64,000 nucleotides of DNA from Blasia pusilla (Eukaryota > Marchantiophyta > Marchantiopsida > Blasiales). Both the position numbers and the translations under genes were made by a program. Positions 43,605-57,046 of this stretch are shown one piece after another (the first letter of the stretch is position 1; each line of letters opens with the position of its first letter). The notes under the pieces are model-generated. The model was not told where the DNA came from. It did not search any database and saw only the letters and a program-made list of their open reading frames with translations. Where the stretch lies: the NCBI GenBank assembly GCA_050084515.1, contig CM114272.1:15996001-16060000 (forward strand), written 5' to 3'.

Positions 43605-46110
43605 TGCAATAAAGGAATGCATGGATTTGGAGATTCAATGCTTGTGTTAATTGCAATTTGTCTTTGGTAGTGCATGGCAATGAGTAGTTCCTCATATGCT
43701 TAGGATGTAAGTCAAGAGGATAAACAAGGAGTATTTGAGGTGAGAGCTTGTATTTGGATAAGCACCTAGAACAAGAGCAAGTATTGGGTAACTAACACAT
43801 AGGTTGCCCTAGCGTCGGTAGGGCAGATCACTCTATCTTGGGGCTTGGGGTGATCTTACTTGTGAATGCATACGTGAACTTAGTTACGCGCCTAAGTCAA
43901 ATACTAGAGCAACCCAAAAGGAGTATGACTTGTGTACCTTGTAACCACGTGGGATGTTTACGAGTTGTGAGCCAGAGAAGTCTTAGGTAGCAAACTTAGT
44001 TAGCTTATTTGATAGCTTAGACTAGTTGAGAACTGGTCTAGGCTTATCGAAGAGGAAATGTTAAACAAGGCTAAGTGTTGCAAGCAACAACCTAAGACTT
44101 AAGCCAAAAGAGGAATTGCGGGTTAGCTATCATAACGCAATTTGATGTCAAGGGGTCGGCTTCCCAGAATTACTTGACATTAAAAGGTTTGCATTGATGA
44201 GAGCATCAACCTCTAAAAAGGGATGAGTGTCGTGACCCTCATAACCAAACAAGCGCCAAGCGGAACATCCAAACTCTAGCAGGCTTACGCTAGGATGGTT
44301 TGCGCTTTGGAGAGGTCTCAAGAAGAGACAAGTTAAGAAACACAAATGTGAGACACAAGCGAGGCGAGCATTTCAAGTGTTTCACGCATTTATGGTCATG
44401 ACTAAGAAAACCATAACCAAACGCGGAACCTAGACTTGAGAGAAGTCGAGTCTCAGACGAGACATGACCAAGGGGTGAGAACCGGACTTAGGATGTGGCT
44501 AGCGTTTGGAATTGTTGACTGTACTTTCAACCATAACTTTTAGTACCAAGATGCATTTGGGAAAAATAAGGTAGCGTTGGAAAGCTTATGCGGAGTTGGT
44601 TCCAACGCAGCAAAGATCTTTGAAAATGCGCAACCAAAGGCTGAGATATGGGCCAAAATCAACTATATGGGGAGTCGAGTTGAGAAGGGACACCAAAAAG
44701 TTTGTCCCAAGTCTTGAAAGACTCGCCCATGTTGGTCGGAAACCTAGGAATGAGGGAAGGTTGAGCTTGATGAGATGCCGAGTCAAGGACTCGGTGGGTT
44801 GGAAGGCCACTTGACCCAAACCAGACTAACGTGAGTGTGTTTGGGTGTAGGTCGGCGATGAGAGCGTGTCCTACTGAACGCACGCTTCCGCAACTCTAAG
44901 ATTGACGTTCGAGGGGGGTAGACCCACGATAATACCTAGAGAACCTCGTACTCAATTCCTTTGCAACGAAATGCGAAATGCATGCAGTAAATACTATGCA
45001 ACCCTTAAAGTGGGAAAACCCTAGAGTGCGTTAAACCCATCGTGAATTGAGACCTTCATCAACGCACTTCGTTTAAGAGAATGTTCATCGAGGTACCTCG
45101 TTTAAAAGATCTTCATCAATGGACCTTGTTTTAAAGAACGTAACAATTTTCACCACATAATTTGAAATGCCATAACACCGTTACAATGGAGTGTGGCCTA
45201 GGACTCGAAACCCTAACTTACGGCAGGAGGACAAAACAGAACAAACTGATCCTAGACTCAAGCATGGTGGAACGCCCGGTGCACTCTCCCATAATAGTAT
45301 AAATTACCTTCCTTTGTCCTCTTTTGAGATTTGTCATTATAATAAAGTGGAAAATACTTAAACCGGTTATAATCAGTCGACTCCTCCAAAGAACCGCTTA
45401 CGATCTAAAACTGCGTAGTCTCGTAGACAGGCTGTGGTGAACCGCGTAACAACGCTTGCAAAACGCAGCACGCCCCGCAGCTCCTTCGATGCTTGATGAC
45501 AGGGAACTTCGATCCGAACTGTGCGGAGCGAGGAGGAAATGCACGGGAGCTCGAATCACAGATTTGAATTTCAGTGCTCGCAAGAGGACATGAGTAGAAT
45601 ATACCGCAGAATTGAATTTGGGATTTGCAAATTCTGTGCGTAAAGACGGGAGAGCCAATGGAATGGTCGTTCGCTCGGTCTTGCGCCTCACCTATAGATT
45701 TCGAGGACGATGTGGCGTCTCGGGTGTCTAGTTTTCATGCGCTTACCTGGAGCTCGAGACCGTCTCCCGGGCTGTACCAGAATGTACAGAGAAACGAGTG
45801 TAGCTTGCGTCCTGTGTAAAGTATAATAATTAACACTATATGCCCTGGAGTTTTCAGAGAGGATTCATATGAGGCAGTAGTTACTCTGAGAATGTTTCCC
45901 GCGTTCAAGTTGGCAAAATTGTCAGAGACTGAGAATGGTTAGGTCAAGTGAGCAGTAACAGTAGAAGAGGTGTACTAAGAGAAGAGCGTATCTCGTATCG
46001 TAAGACGTAAGTAAACGGGAGAAATCGAAATCGAAAGAGAGAAATCGTGTTGTAACATTTAGAAAAGTTTTTGAATTTTGAATTGCGTCACACTTTGGGA
46101 CGATGATGGT
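43605..46110. other. intergenic, no gene recognised
   Basis: Short frames only (plus 44596-44814; minus 44883-44659; minus 45691-45398), none recognisable. At 45281-45305 lies a copy of a 25-bp motif also found near 12.2, 62.3 and 62.65 kb. GC content rises from about 45.4 kb, where the next gene island begins. Confidence 0.35.
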
Positions 46111-46114
46111 CATC

Positions 46115-46151
46115 CGCTGGATTGGATTGGATTGGATTGGATTGGATTAGA
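46115..46151 (+). repeat. (GGATT)n pentanucleotide repeat upstream of the helicase gene
   Basis: About six perfect ggatt units followed by two agatt variants lie about 100 bp before the start codon at 46254, in what is probably the 5' UTR or core promoter. Confidence 0.9.
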
Positions 46152-46253
46152 TTAGATGGAGTTATAGAGTCTGTCATGCTACTGAAAGGAACGAATGCCG
46201 GCTGAAGAGTGGGAGTTCTTAATCACGGGTTCGTTTCTTCGAGCGGGAAGGAG

Positions 46254-46487
46254 ATGGAGGTGGCCAGGAGACTAAAATTGGCTACAGAATTATGTGAAGA
46301 AAGAAGCGACGACGCGGGGAACCTTCCTGACGCAGCAGCAGTCGCTGCGGAATGTAATTCTTGGGGTGTGATGGCGCAACTGAAGTCTCATCAAGCGGAG
46401 GGCGTATCGTGGCTCATCCGTCACTATGTCCGGGGCGTCAATGTCATTCTCGGTTGGTTGCTCTTTTCTTTTCCTCCCTCCCTCCCT

Positions 46488-46528
<41 letters not shown>

Positions 46529-49500
46529 TGCCGTTCGACCAGGACGCGGGGTCTATAGTCATGAGGCTACGACTAGCACTACTAAATAGTACAGTCTGTC
46601 TCTCGACACATACACGGAAGGAATCTCATAATTGTATACACTTCCCGTCGAAAATTAAATAAAAAATCAATCTCTTCCTAAGGAAAAGGGTAGACAGCGT
46701 AGTTCAGGATGCTTGACGGAAAAGGATCGCCTTTTGTTAATTGGAGCTACCATGATGGCATTCCCTGTTCTCTCTATTCCAGAGCCCCGTCCTCAATGTT
46801 TATTGATTTCACAAATGGGATTATATAAGATGCAAGAAGTACAGAAATCCTGTGGGGATACCGTAACCTTTCTCCTCTTGAATGCGTATCATCAACCAGC
46901 AATAGAAGAAATGGTTGCGAGGGATTCCTAGTTTTACAACCGTGCTCAAAATTATTAGTTCTGATATGAGTTGCTTCGCGTTTGTGCAGGTGATGAGGTT
47001 GGCCCCTTTATCCTCCAAAGAACGTCAAAATCTATTAGTACTTAGCCGCCATCTCGGTCATCACTGATGATACTAGCAGCTTATTACTGAAATTGTATTT
47101 ACGGAACAGACTTCCTCACTCCTGTAGTAGGGTCTGTGTCTTGGGACAGAGGCTCAGGTTGAACCTTGCACTCTGGGATTTCAAGGGGAGGGTTAACTCA
47201 TAATTACTTGTCCATACTCCTAGTTGACTGTTTGCTTTGCACATTCTCCAGACTTCACTCCTGATGGTTTCTAGCTAGCGAGAAATATGTATTTATAGAT
47301 GAGTGACTGTCTGACTTAATTCTAGAAATTAGGCCCTCAGCTAGTTAAACAAAGACTGACTGGTTGCATACTGAACGCGTGTTCCTGACATGGTCATTCG
47401 CACTGCAGATGGGACTGGGCAAGACCTTGCAGTCAATTGTATTGTTGACCTATTTGAAGTCTCAGAAAAGTTGCCCTGGCCCCTTTCGTAAGTGTATCTG
47501 AACGCCTGTTCAGTTCATGCAATTTTTTGCATATGCTTCTCTGGAGGATAGGAGGTAACCATATGTATTTGATTTGTAACTTGTCCTAAGAAGCAATCAA
47601 TGCTGTTGTCAGAGTTCATATCTTCAGGAATTAAAAATTAGCATGCTGGAAGGATAGGAGGTCATGTTGCCACTCTGGACTCTACTCGAATTTTAATTGT
47701 GCATGTTGCCTGATGTGGAGCTAGGTGCTCAGATTGAATTTATTTTTTGTGTCAAACCTGAGTTGGTCTTCAGTACTTCCAGTAAAGTGCGCTGGCGTTT
47801 CACAAGAACAACTTATGCAGTCGAGGAACCATATGTTCAATCGATGCTCGATTTCTGTTTTGGTGTGGCCTTCCAAACACCTTCAACTGTAGTTAGCATC
47901 TGCATATAATAGGGGTCCACACTTTGGAGTTGAAATTATCCTGTGGTTTGCAGTAATTCTTTCACCACTCAGTGTGACTGATGGATGGGCGTCAGAGCTT
48001 GACCGATTTGCCCCAAAGTTGACAGTGCTGCGTTATGTTGGGGACAAACAACGAAGAGAAACCTTCCGTAAAAATATTTGCGATCACGTTAATAAGCAAC
48101 CTCGAGCAGTTAGGGTACTTCTTCTATTCATCCCCAATGGCTTCGGATTGTGGTTACAACTTGGCCGTTTATAGATGGAGAGAATCATGTGGAGTGTCAT
48201 TCACCAATTTATTGGAGAATGTACACCGCGTGACATCCTAATTGAGGAGATTGAAGTAGGAATTTCATAAATTATGAGTTACTTATACTCCCATCTACAT
48301 GACCGATGCTGATTTCAGGTTTATCTCCTCATAGTTATCGCAGAAATTGCCAATCTTGAAACTCTGTGGTATTGAAATTAGCCTGGATATAACTTGCTAC
48401 CACTAGGATCATTTCAGCAATGTGCACTCAGTTCGACAGGATTTTAACTGGCCTGACTGATGAAATTGATTGCAGTCTGATCCAGCTTTAACTTTCGATG
48501 TTCTGCTTACAACTTATGAGCTTGCAATTCTCGATATAAAGTTCCTGTCAAATTTTCGTTGGCGGTATTGCATCATCGATGAGGCACAACGGCTCAAAAA
48601 CTCTGCAACCGTAAGCCATTATCGTTCCTATTACTCACTTTGTATAACATCTGCTTTGGTGATCAATTAGCAGCTTCACTACCTCCTCAGTAGCTTGTAT
48701 ACTGTGATGACGAACGTGCCCCACTACTTCTTGTCGATTGACAAATATGTACATTCTCTCTTCTGAGGTGATATGTTTCTTACAATCTCCTCGTTATCGT
48801 GTTGCTGGATTTACTTGAATAACTGAGGCTGGGAAGAGTTTGTGTTTTGGGATATTAGAAATGTAATCTGATTTCATTTCATAGACCTTGTTTGTGCAGC
48901 TTCAAAATTTCAGGATGAGTGACTTTAATGAAAAAGAAACTGCAATATCTTTCAGTTTGGTTTTGATTTGAGGTTGAAATGATCAGCGTATTTCTGACAA
49001 GTTTAATTGTCCCTCTGACAGGTTCTTTACCAAAATCTTCTAGAGCAATATATGATACCAAGACGGCTGCTGCTCACTGGCACCCCAATACAGAACAATC
49101 TATCTGAACTCTGGTCCCTACTGCATTTTTGTATGCCCGAAGTTTTTGAAAATCAAAGTGACTTTTTGGAGGCATTTGGACCAGCTGCTGAAGCAATCCA
49201 GGGCGCTTTTGGGGGAAGTTCAGAAGTCAGTCCTGGTAAGGGTACTTGAAAAGTAGAACGAGGATGACTAAAGTTGTTTCAATCTGCGGAGTTTCTTCTA
49301 CTCTGGTTTTGATCAGGTGAACAGAAGGTCATGGTTGTACCTTTATTTGCAGATGAACCAGGAAGTAGTGGTGCAGACGATTCTAAAGAGCGACTACGTC
49401 TGCTGAGGCATATCTTAAGGAATTTTATGCTTCGACGCACCAAAGCGGCCCTTGTGAAAGCAAATGCCCTTTCTCTACCTCCTTTAGTAGAAGTCACAGT

Positions 49501-52500
49501 GTAAGTTACTTGTCGAGGTGATTGTCAAAGTTGTAGTGTATTACATTGACAATGACCGGCGAAAACTTGTAGCTCTGTGATCCCAGAATAACTTAATGGA
49601 CTTCACAGCCTGTGAAGTTACTCAATTCACCTTTCACTCAGCTTTGGTCTTCCAGCGTCGTTTTGGAAGGCACACTAGTCACAGAATTCTGTGCTGCGAG
49701 CAGGTTTGCACCACTGGTTCCCCTTCAAAAGAAGCTGTACATCTCAGTGTTGAAGAAAGAAACTCCAAAGACTACTGCCGGGAGATATGGTGGAATGTCC
49801 GGACAAGCTCTACAGAATATGGTAAGATCATCATGGCGGGTCATGAACTAGCCAGGTCTTAGATTCAGTTCTCTTTCACTGGAAGAAAACCTGTTTGCTC
49901 CAAACTTTCCGGAATGAAGGACTTTTAACGTAACACTGTCAGAGGTCGTTTGCTCCAAGTTAGATTTTGTGATCTTGACGTTCTACAGCTTAATCATATT
50001 TTGTAAATATAGGAAGCTGGGTGGAGACTTTTTCCTAACACAGGATGGTCATGCAGGCTATTCAACTACGCAAGGCCTGTAGTCATCCATACCTTTTTGA
50101 TGGAGTAGAGCCCGAGCCATTTGAAGAAGGCGAGCACCTTGTGGAGGTTGTTATGGATGTGCAGATAACCTTCAGAATTATGCGTTTTGGAATGACCTCC
50201 GTACAAGTTTCTTATGAGACAGTGTCATTTCTTCTAGGTAGTGAAGTTGCTTATTAAGCTGTATCATTTGGTACCTCACCATCCTAAATTGTTAACTCGA
50301 TTGCGACTGATGAGTATTGGGTTGAGACTGATATCTATAATAAGTGCACCGGGATCATGTGACTGTTGGGTAGTCAGAAGGTACAAATTGTGGGGTTTCA
50401 AGTTGAGTTGATTTTACTTTCTTGGAAGCGTGTACGGATTGGTAAAGAAGGATTGCGCCAGTTTTCTATCGTCTATGCTTACTAATGTAACTTTTGATCA
50501 CAGGCCAGTGGTAAGCTACTCATGCTCGATTTGATGCTGAAACGTCTGCATGCTGAGGGGCATCGTGTGCTAGTTTTTGCTCAGATGATTCGGACACTGG
50601 ACATCATTCAGGTGAGGATACTTGGAGCTCTGAAGGGAATCAATGTGTTTGAAGGGAAGACGGGATCATGGAGGTTGAATGACACACGTGAGTCCTGATG
50701 TGATTAGTTCCTGTTTTGGTCTTAGCATTATTCGGGGAGGGTAGTTCATAAATTGATAGTAAAACGTTCAAGAACAATGCCTACTTGTATACAGGCTTGT
50801 TTTTTCGGTGACGTGTTATTGAAGCTCACACTGGAGGTCTTGGTTCAGGACTATCTACAGTATCGAGGATACTCCTATGACCGCCTTGATGGGTCTGTGA
50901 GAGCAGAGGAGCGTTTTGCTGCTGTTCGTAACTTCAGTGGAGCGAAAAAAGGTTCAACGGGTGGGGAGGCGTATGCGTGTGAGGAGACCTTTGTCTTTCT
51001 GTTAACAACTCGTGCTGGAGGAGTGGGTCTGAACCTTGTAGCTGCTGATACTGTAAGTTCCTCCCTTGATTTAGGTGTTTTTAAGTAGATAATTTAATGA
51101 AAGACGGTATTGTAGATGAAAGTGTGTTGTCAGGGAGTATACACTGAATGAATAATGGAATGAAGAAATATGTTTTGGTTTCTTTCATCAACTTTATTAT
51201 GTGACAATAGATTAGCGAGCAGGTTGGACCAATATCACTACAGGATGGTATTTACAGGTAGGGACACCAAAATGTTGCGCGTTTCCTGTCAACCCCACTC
51301 ATCCAAAGATACATCTGATTTTCTGTCACTGATACCCTTGTGTTTCTGTGGTCTGTGTGAACGATCCCTTGTAGGTTATATTTTATGAACAAGACTGGAA
51401 TCCACAGGCTGATAAGCAAGCCTTGCAACGGGCTCATCGCATTGGCCAGATCCGGCCAGTGTTGGCTGTAAACTTAATAACAAAAAATACCATCGAAGAG
51501 GTAATTCCTCCATACCTAGTCCATTGTAGTGGTTGATTGAACCCAGCAGTGGAGATGCTGTTGGCGAATACTGTGAACATTCTCAAGCCCAATACATTAG
51601 TGGATGTGTGGGTGTCCCGTAAGTTTTTGGTTCAACCCTTACTTTTACTGGTATCAAATTTCTTTTATCTTTTGTTACGGATGTTGGGCAGGTTATATTG
51701 CAGCGAGCCAGGAAAAAACTACAGCTTTCCCATGAAGTCATTGGTCGGGATGATACAGATTTAGACAAGTCAGGGCTTGCTGGCTACGATAATAAAGAAA
51801 TGCAAGCCATGGTTGTTTTTGGCCTTCACAAGATTGTAGCACAACATGCTTCTGATTCAAGCGAAGAACTTGACAGTAAATTCCCTGACCATGAATTGAG
51901 GACCATTGTAGATGGAGCTCTAAATCAGCGGACAACAGCTCCTATTGTTGGTGTGAAGAATGAAGATGCCACGAGGGGCCCCGTTGGTACGCTAGAAGGG
52001 GTTTCCAATTTTTCTGCCCAGCAACACTTGGATCATCTACTGAAAGATGAAGATGCCATTAAATCTGATGTAGATGTGGACCTCTCTGCCCTGATGCTTC
52101 TTGCCGAAAGCAATGAGAAAGAGGCCAATGACACCAGAGAGGAAACTGGTGGGAGAAGAGGTCGGAAATTAACGACTCCAGTTGTGGACTTGGAAGCAGT
52201 GGCGACAAAGAGAAGGAAGATAGAAGAGAAAAAACAAGCAAAGTGGACGACTATGGGGTATAAGTCCTTGTCTGTGAGTGAGCCAGACGATAGTAATCAG
52301 ATGTGGAGCACCGAAGACAAAGATTACATTCACCATTTTGTTGGTGATTGTACAAAACCATGCAGGAAAAACAGTGACAACGCAGTCATCTTATGGTGAG
52401 TTCTATCACTAAATTGTGTCATCACTTCATCATAAGCTAGCAATCATTGATGGGTTTGTGTGGGCGCCCTCAAGATTTGACTTTGACGTCATTCAATCTA

Positions 52501-54285
52501 CAAAGAGTCCATGGGGCAGAAGTATAGATTTCTCATGAAAGGATACAGCACTGAAAGGCAATAAGCAGCCTGTGTCATCGAAGCTAACTCCAGTTGGACG
52601 GTCCAGAAGATTATCAGCCAATCATCAATCAGATATTTATGCATGGAAGTCCCTGCAGAATTAAAGCCAGAGTTCTACCTGCGGAGATAGATTGAAATTG
52701 GCGGATGAGGAATTCCACACAATTTATCGTGGAAGTCTTTGGCTGTTCCAAAAAAATTCAACCTGCTTGCCTGCATAACTTGCCAATGCTAATCTCACTT
52801 CTGCTGAACTGGGCCTACTAGATGTCAAAGGAATTTGTAAATTTCTCTCACAGTGACCCATGTTACTTTGCAAATGATGTCGTCTACCATCTGAAGAGAC
52901 ATAAGTACGCACGCTGAGATAAGTTTTACATTGACCTAGAAGGTATGGAATAGAGAATTGAAGTACTATCAAGAGCAGTACCGTGGAAGTCTTTGGCTGT
53001 TCCAGAAAAGAACAACCTGCTTGCCTGCATAACTTGCCAATGGTAATCTCACTTCTGCTGGACTGGGCTTACTAGATGTCAACGGAATTTGTAAGTTTCT
53101 CTCACAGTGACCCATGTTACTTTGCAAATGATGTCGTCTACCATCTGAAGAGACATAAGTATGCACGCTGAGATAAGTTTTACATTGACCTAGAAGGTAT
53201 GGAATCAGAGAATTGAAGTACTATCAAGAGCAGTACCATTTTGATGTGATCTCCATTTTTTCCAGGTGTGTCGATGATTCCGGTGTATGGGGTAAAGGTG
53301 GAGTCTTTGATGCATTGGCTCTGCTTTCGGACAGTATTCCAGCAGCTTATCAGGATGCTCATTCTGCTGGAGATGTACATGTTGGCGATGTCCATCTCAT
53401 TCCAATTCCTCGTACGAAGACTAACTTCTATCAATTCCTTGTTTCCATTAACTCTGTGAAAGCTTCCTCTTTTCACTTGAACGACTTCTTAAATCTCAAT
53501 TGGGGTCTGAGGCCACCACTTACTCACTAGTGTTGCTCTTTGAGATGTTGCTCCAGCTACTGGTGGAAGACCGTCACAGGAGGATGGAGATGAAAGTAAT
53601 TTATGGGTTGCTCTTGCTGTGGTCCAAACCTATGACGGTCGGCGAAAATTTCCTCGGAGTGAAATCTCTCTTCCTCACCTTGACCTATGCTTAAAAAAGA
53701 TCGCAGCAGCAGCCAGCAGATGCTCTGGTACGTAAGGCAGAATTGATGAAACATCTACTATACGTGTATATCAAGTTTTGGATAGCAAATTCACATTGTT
53801 GCAGCTTTACCTTTCAATTTGAGTTTCATATACTTCGCTGGATCTACTATCTCCGGTTTGCTAGTCGACATTCTTGATTCAGCCTTCACACCCTGTTTTC
53901 AGACTTAAAAGCGATAATATTTGATGATGGCAGCATCTGTCCACATGCCAAGAATCCAGGTTGGCTCTAGTAGTGGGCGACAAGGCTGGTATATGGTGGA
54001 ACGCCTTCTGCGGAAATACGCCACGATCTTTGATGCACATTTCAACGTGTAATACCTTAAACTCCAAAAAGGACTCGGTTGAAATCTATGAATTGCCATT
54101 ATAGTAAGCCTTGCAATAACTATCGGAGGAAGATATCTGAACTGTCACACTCGCTTCTCTTAAAGAAACGAGAGGGGGTGGCCTTACTCGTAAGACTACG
54201 CACTAAAAGTTTATGCTCCAAGTAGCTTAACTATTGCCTGTCGTCTGCTTGCTGCAGATACTACTACAATCGCAATTCTGTTTAG
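46254..54285 (+). CDS. CHR10: SNF2-family chromatin remodeller with macro domain (ALC1/CHD1L, plant CHR10 type)
   Basis: Seventeen exons give 927 aa with all phases consistent: 46254-46452, 46990-46997, 47409-47487, 47954-48108, 48476-48610, 49022-49235, 49317-49500, 49704-49821, 50057-50146, 50504-50611, 50849-51052, 51375-51500, 51692-52395, 53266-53411, 53557-53727, 53934-54048, 54258-54285. The ATPase has Walker A DEMGLGKT (residues 68-75, spanning three exons), DEAQ (182-185), [16 protein letters not shown], and helicase motifs [14 protein letters not shown] and [11 protein letters not shown] (513-523). A charged linker (about 560-750) leads to a C-terminal macro domain ([41 protein letters not shown]). 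Macro domains of this family bind poly(ADP-ribose), linking remodelling to DNA-damage signalling. The ATG at 46254 is the first good start; no lesion seen. The last two short exons are the least certain. Confidence 0.92.
46483..46523 (+). repeat. CCCT/CT microsatellite in intron 1
   Basis: Four ccct-type units run into a (CT)n tract within the first intron of the helicase gene. Frames through it are Ser/Pro/Leu artefacts. Confidence 0.95.
52725..53222 (+). repeat. tandem duplication of about 250 bp in intron 13 of the helicase gene
   Basis: Units at about 52727-52978 and 52979-53222 share cgtggaagtctttggctg, cctgcttgcctgcataac and atcaagagcagtacc with only scattered substitutions. Together they account for about 500 of the 870 bp of this intron, just before the macro-domain exon at 53266. 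Splice sites are outside the duplication. Confidence 0.95.
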
Positions 54286-57046
54286 AGTGACGACCCTACT
54301 CAGGTGAATACAGACACACTCGTTCAGGCTTCTATATTTGCTATTTTGTTGAGTTAAGACATACTCGAGTAGCTTTGGACGGTTCCACAGTATCTGACGA
54401 TGTGCGTCTGTTGATCTATCGACGACTGATGAACCAATTTGACAGACAAGCTCAAGAGCAGATACTCCCCGATGGTGACTGAGAATTTCATCTACACAGT
54501 TGATGGTAGAGAGGCTCACGTTTCTATTGCTCCAAAGACGAGTTCCGGGCTAGAATGTCTAGATTAAGTTTGCTTCGATCAGTTAGACGCTCTCTGCACA
54601 CAGACTCATGAAGGAGATTATATGCGCGGGGCATGAATATTCAGTCCCAGTTGTCGTATTCACTCCGACTTCGTTCAAAATGTTATCTTGAAAATCCAAA
54701 AAAAAGGATTCTGCTAAGGTTTTCAAGCTCTTTGTGGACTGGTTTACAAGTGGGATTAGGAAAACTGCCCGCATTCTCATCATGTACGAGAGGGACGTAA
54801 GGATAAAGAAATGTGGTCTTTGTTCTATCAGGGCCGGTCATTAAATCTCAATCTTACAATTTTAGTTGCACGGGTGATCTAGATACTATGGACTTACCAA
54901 GAATTCCTTATAGTTGAGGCTGGCATGAGAAGCTTCGGAAGAAATCTTTCAGGTTTATTTCTTTGGATGATCAATCTATACCATTCACTCTGCAAAAGGG
55001 CATAGTTAAAGCTGGCACGAAGATCTCAATCTCATACAAGCATTCATGACATAGCACGGGATTTCATCGAAGCTTTATTGATCAAATACGACTGCTCGTT
55101 TCAATTTAGTCAATTTTTCATGTCAGGTGAACCAACCTCGTCGCCCATCTCTGTCGACTCTGGAATAGTTTTGCCCTTGTCTTACATTCGTAGGCGGAAT
55201 GGTAAGAGATTAATCCGGTAAGAGACAGCAGTTTTCGCGGCGATCTTGTGTCAATAATTCCCAGACTTCTAGAGTAATTAACGCGTCCCCGCGATCGCAG
55301 TCGTACTGTACCATGCAATCGCATTGTCTGGACTTGGGATTTTCCAATCACCGGGAAGAAGTGCGGATCGTGGGTGGGACTCAGCGGACCAACGCACACT
55401 GTACCGCAGGGAGATCACTGGTTGGAAATTGGTGATTACACAAAGGTCCCTCTTCTGAGTGAAGAAAAAGGGAAGAAATCACGCACTGGAATGGAAATTG
55501 GTGGCCACATACGGAATTCCGCGGCACACGGAGTTGGAGTGGCCACTGCATACAGCCTTCTCTGCAGAGTTCAATCACGAATTGGAACGGTAATTGGTCA
55601 CTGCACACGGATTTCTCTGCAATCTTCACTAGCAGGAAGGAAACAACCCATTCGAACGTGAATGGGCCACAACATAAAGATTTCTCAGCGGACTTCCGCA
55701 GCAGCAAAGGTATCATCGCTCATCGGAATGGGAATTGGCCACAACGTCCCGAGAAATCCGGATTTCCCTGCCGACTTCAGTCAGGAAGGAAATCACGGAT
55801 TAGAACTTGATCTTCCTGCAGATATCAATGTTGTTGAAGCATTCGGCCGCTGACGTGGCAAGAGGTATCCAAGATCTCAGTGTACTAGAAAGCCCTTGTG
55901 GGAGCTCGCGGTATGAAGCGGCAGTAAACGTTATTTTTTTATTCCTTACGATCGACAGAGAAGTCGGATGCTGGGAATACCTCCCTCCACCCTCCACTTC
56001 GACCTTAGTGTGTGGGAAGCCGCAGGATCCGCCCGACCTGGGCTTTCATCGAAGCGGTGGAGGAAGAGAAGAGATTGCGGCGACGTCATCCGGTGGAGCA
56101 GTGCGATCTGAGATCAGGACGGGGCACGGAGCGTGGAGAATGCGAATGATGCTCTTCTTGTAGAGGTGATTGAGTCGTGTTCGGATCATGTGATGTCCAT
56201 GCACCATCGTCGTCGCCCAGCGCGTTAAAGAGAGTATAGCTGAAGACACCGTCGTCGTCTCCCGAGGCAGTGAAGATCACAGCTGGGAATCAGGACACAA
56301 GGAAATCTGGGGGACACGTCTATGGAATCACCAATGCAATCAAATCCAGGTAGCCTCCGATTCCGAGTTTCCTTTGTAAGCATCTGTTAAACTTCCCCTT
56401 TCCTCCGCAGGCGATGGTTTCACTTTCTTGCCTTTCTTGGGATGCGGTATGGTATCTTTCCCGTTCAGAACAAAGTGACTTGTGTAGAAACGCTGGACGA
56501 AACACGCACCTCGGGGGTTTCCTAGCGTCGCTTGGAAACCGATGTTGATCTGATCCATGCAATCTTGGTACAGGGTTCGTTCACAAGCTGCTCGCATTGA
56601 GGAAGTGCTTCATCCAGTGTTGTTTCTGCTCGTTTCTTCTAATATAGGAATAGGCATAGGCATAGGCAAAGACGGCCTCTTGTAGAAGGAAGCATTTACG
56701 AAATTGAGAAAAGAATCTCATTCTCTTCCGAGTGTCTGCCTTCTTCATGGATTGTGCTGGTCAAGGGTCGCTAGATGTCGAAGGGTCGGCAGGTTAGCTC
56801 CAGCTTTCGTATTGGTGTCACAGAAGTCCCTTCAGTAGCAGCTTCAAAAGAGGTCTTTGGCATTTATAGATTTCTCGTCTGTTGTCCTCGATGCAAATGG
56901 CTCTGACTCCGCAATCTTCATACCTTCTGCGGAAGCTTCCTGGTTTGTAGAGCGTCCGATTGCTCAGTGTTTGCCTTTCTATGCTGGATTGATGACATCT
57001 CCCTTGTCAATTTCACGATTCAGGAGTGAAGGATGAGTCGGACGGG
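54286..57046. other. 3' flank of the helicase gene and 5' flank of the MEA1-like gene
   Basis: No coding frame recognised apart from a degenerate minisatellite (55405-55830). The 56.0-57.0 kb part is probably the promoter and 5' UTR of the MEA1-like gene. Confidence 0.4.
55405..55830 (+). repeat. degenerate minisatellite, units of about 60-65 bp
   Basis: Blocks of the type aatcacg, ggaa(t)tgg, aattggtcac(t)gcacac, ggatttctctgc recur about six times with strong divergence. The minus-strand frame through it (55716-55381) shows the periodic pattern FPFQFVI and FPFQCVI, which reflects the repeat and not a protein family. Confidence 0.55.
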
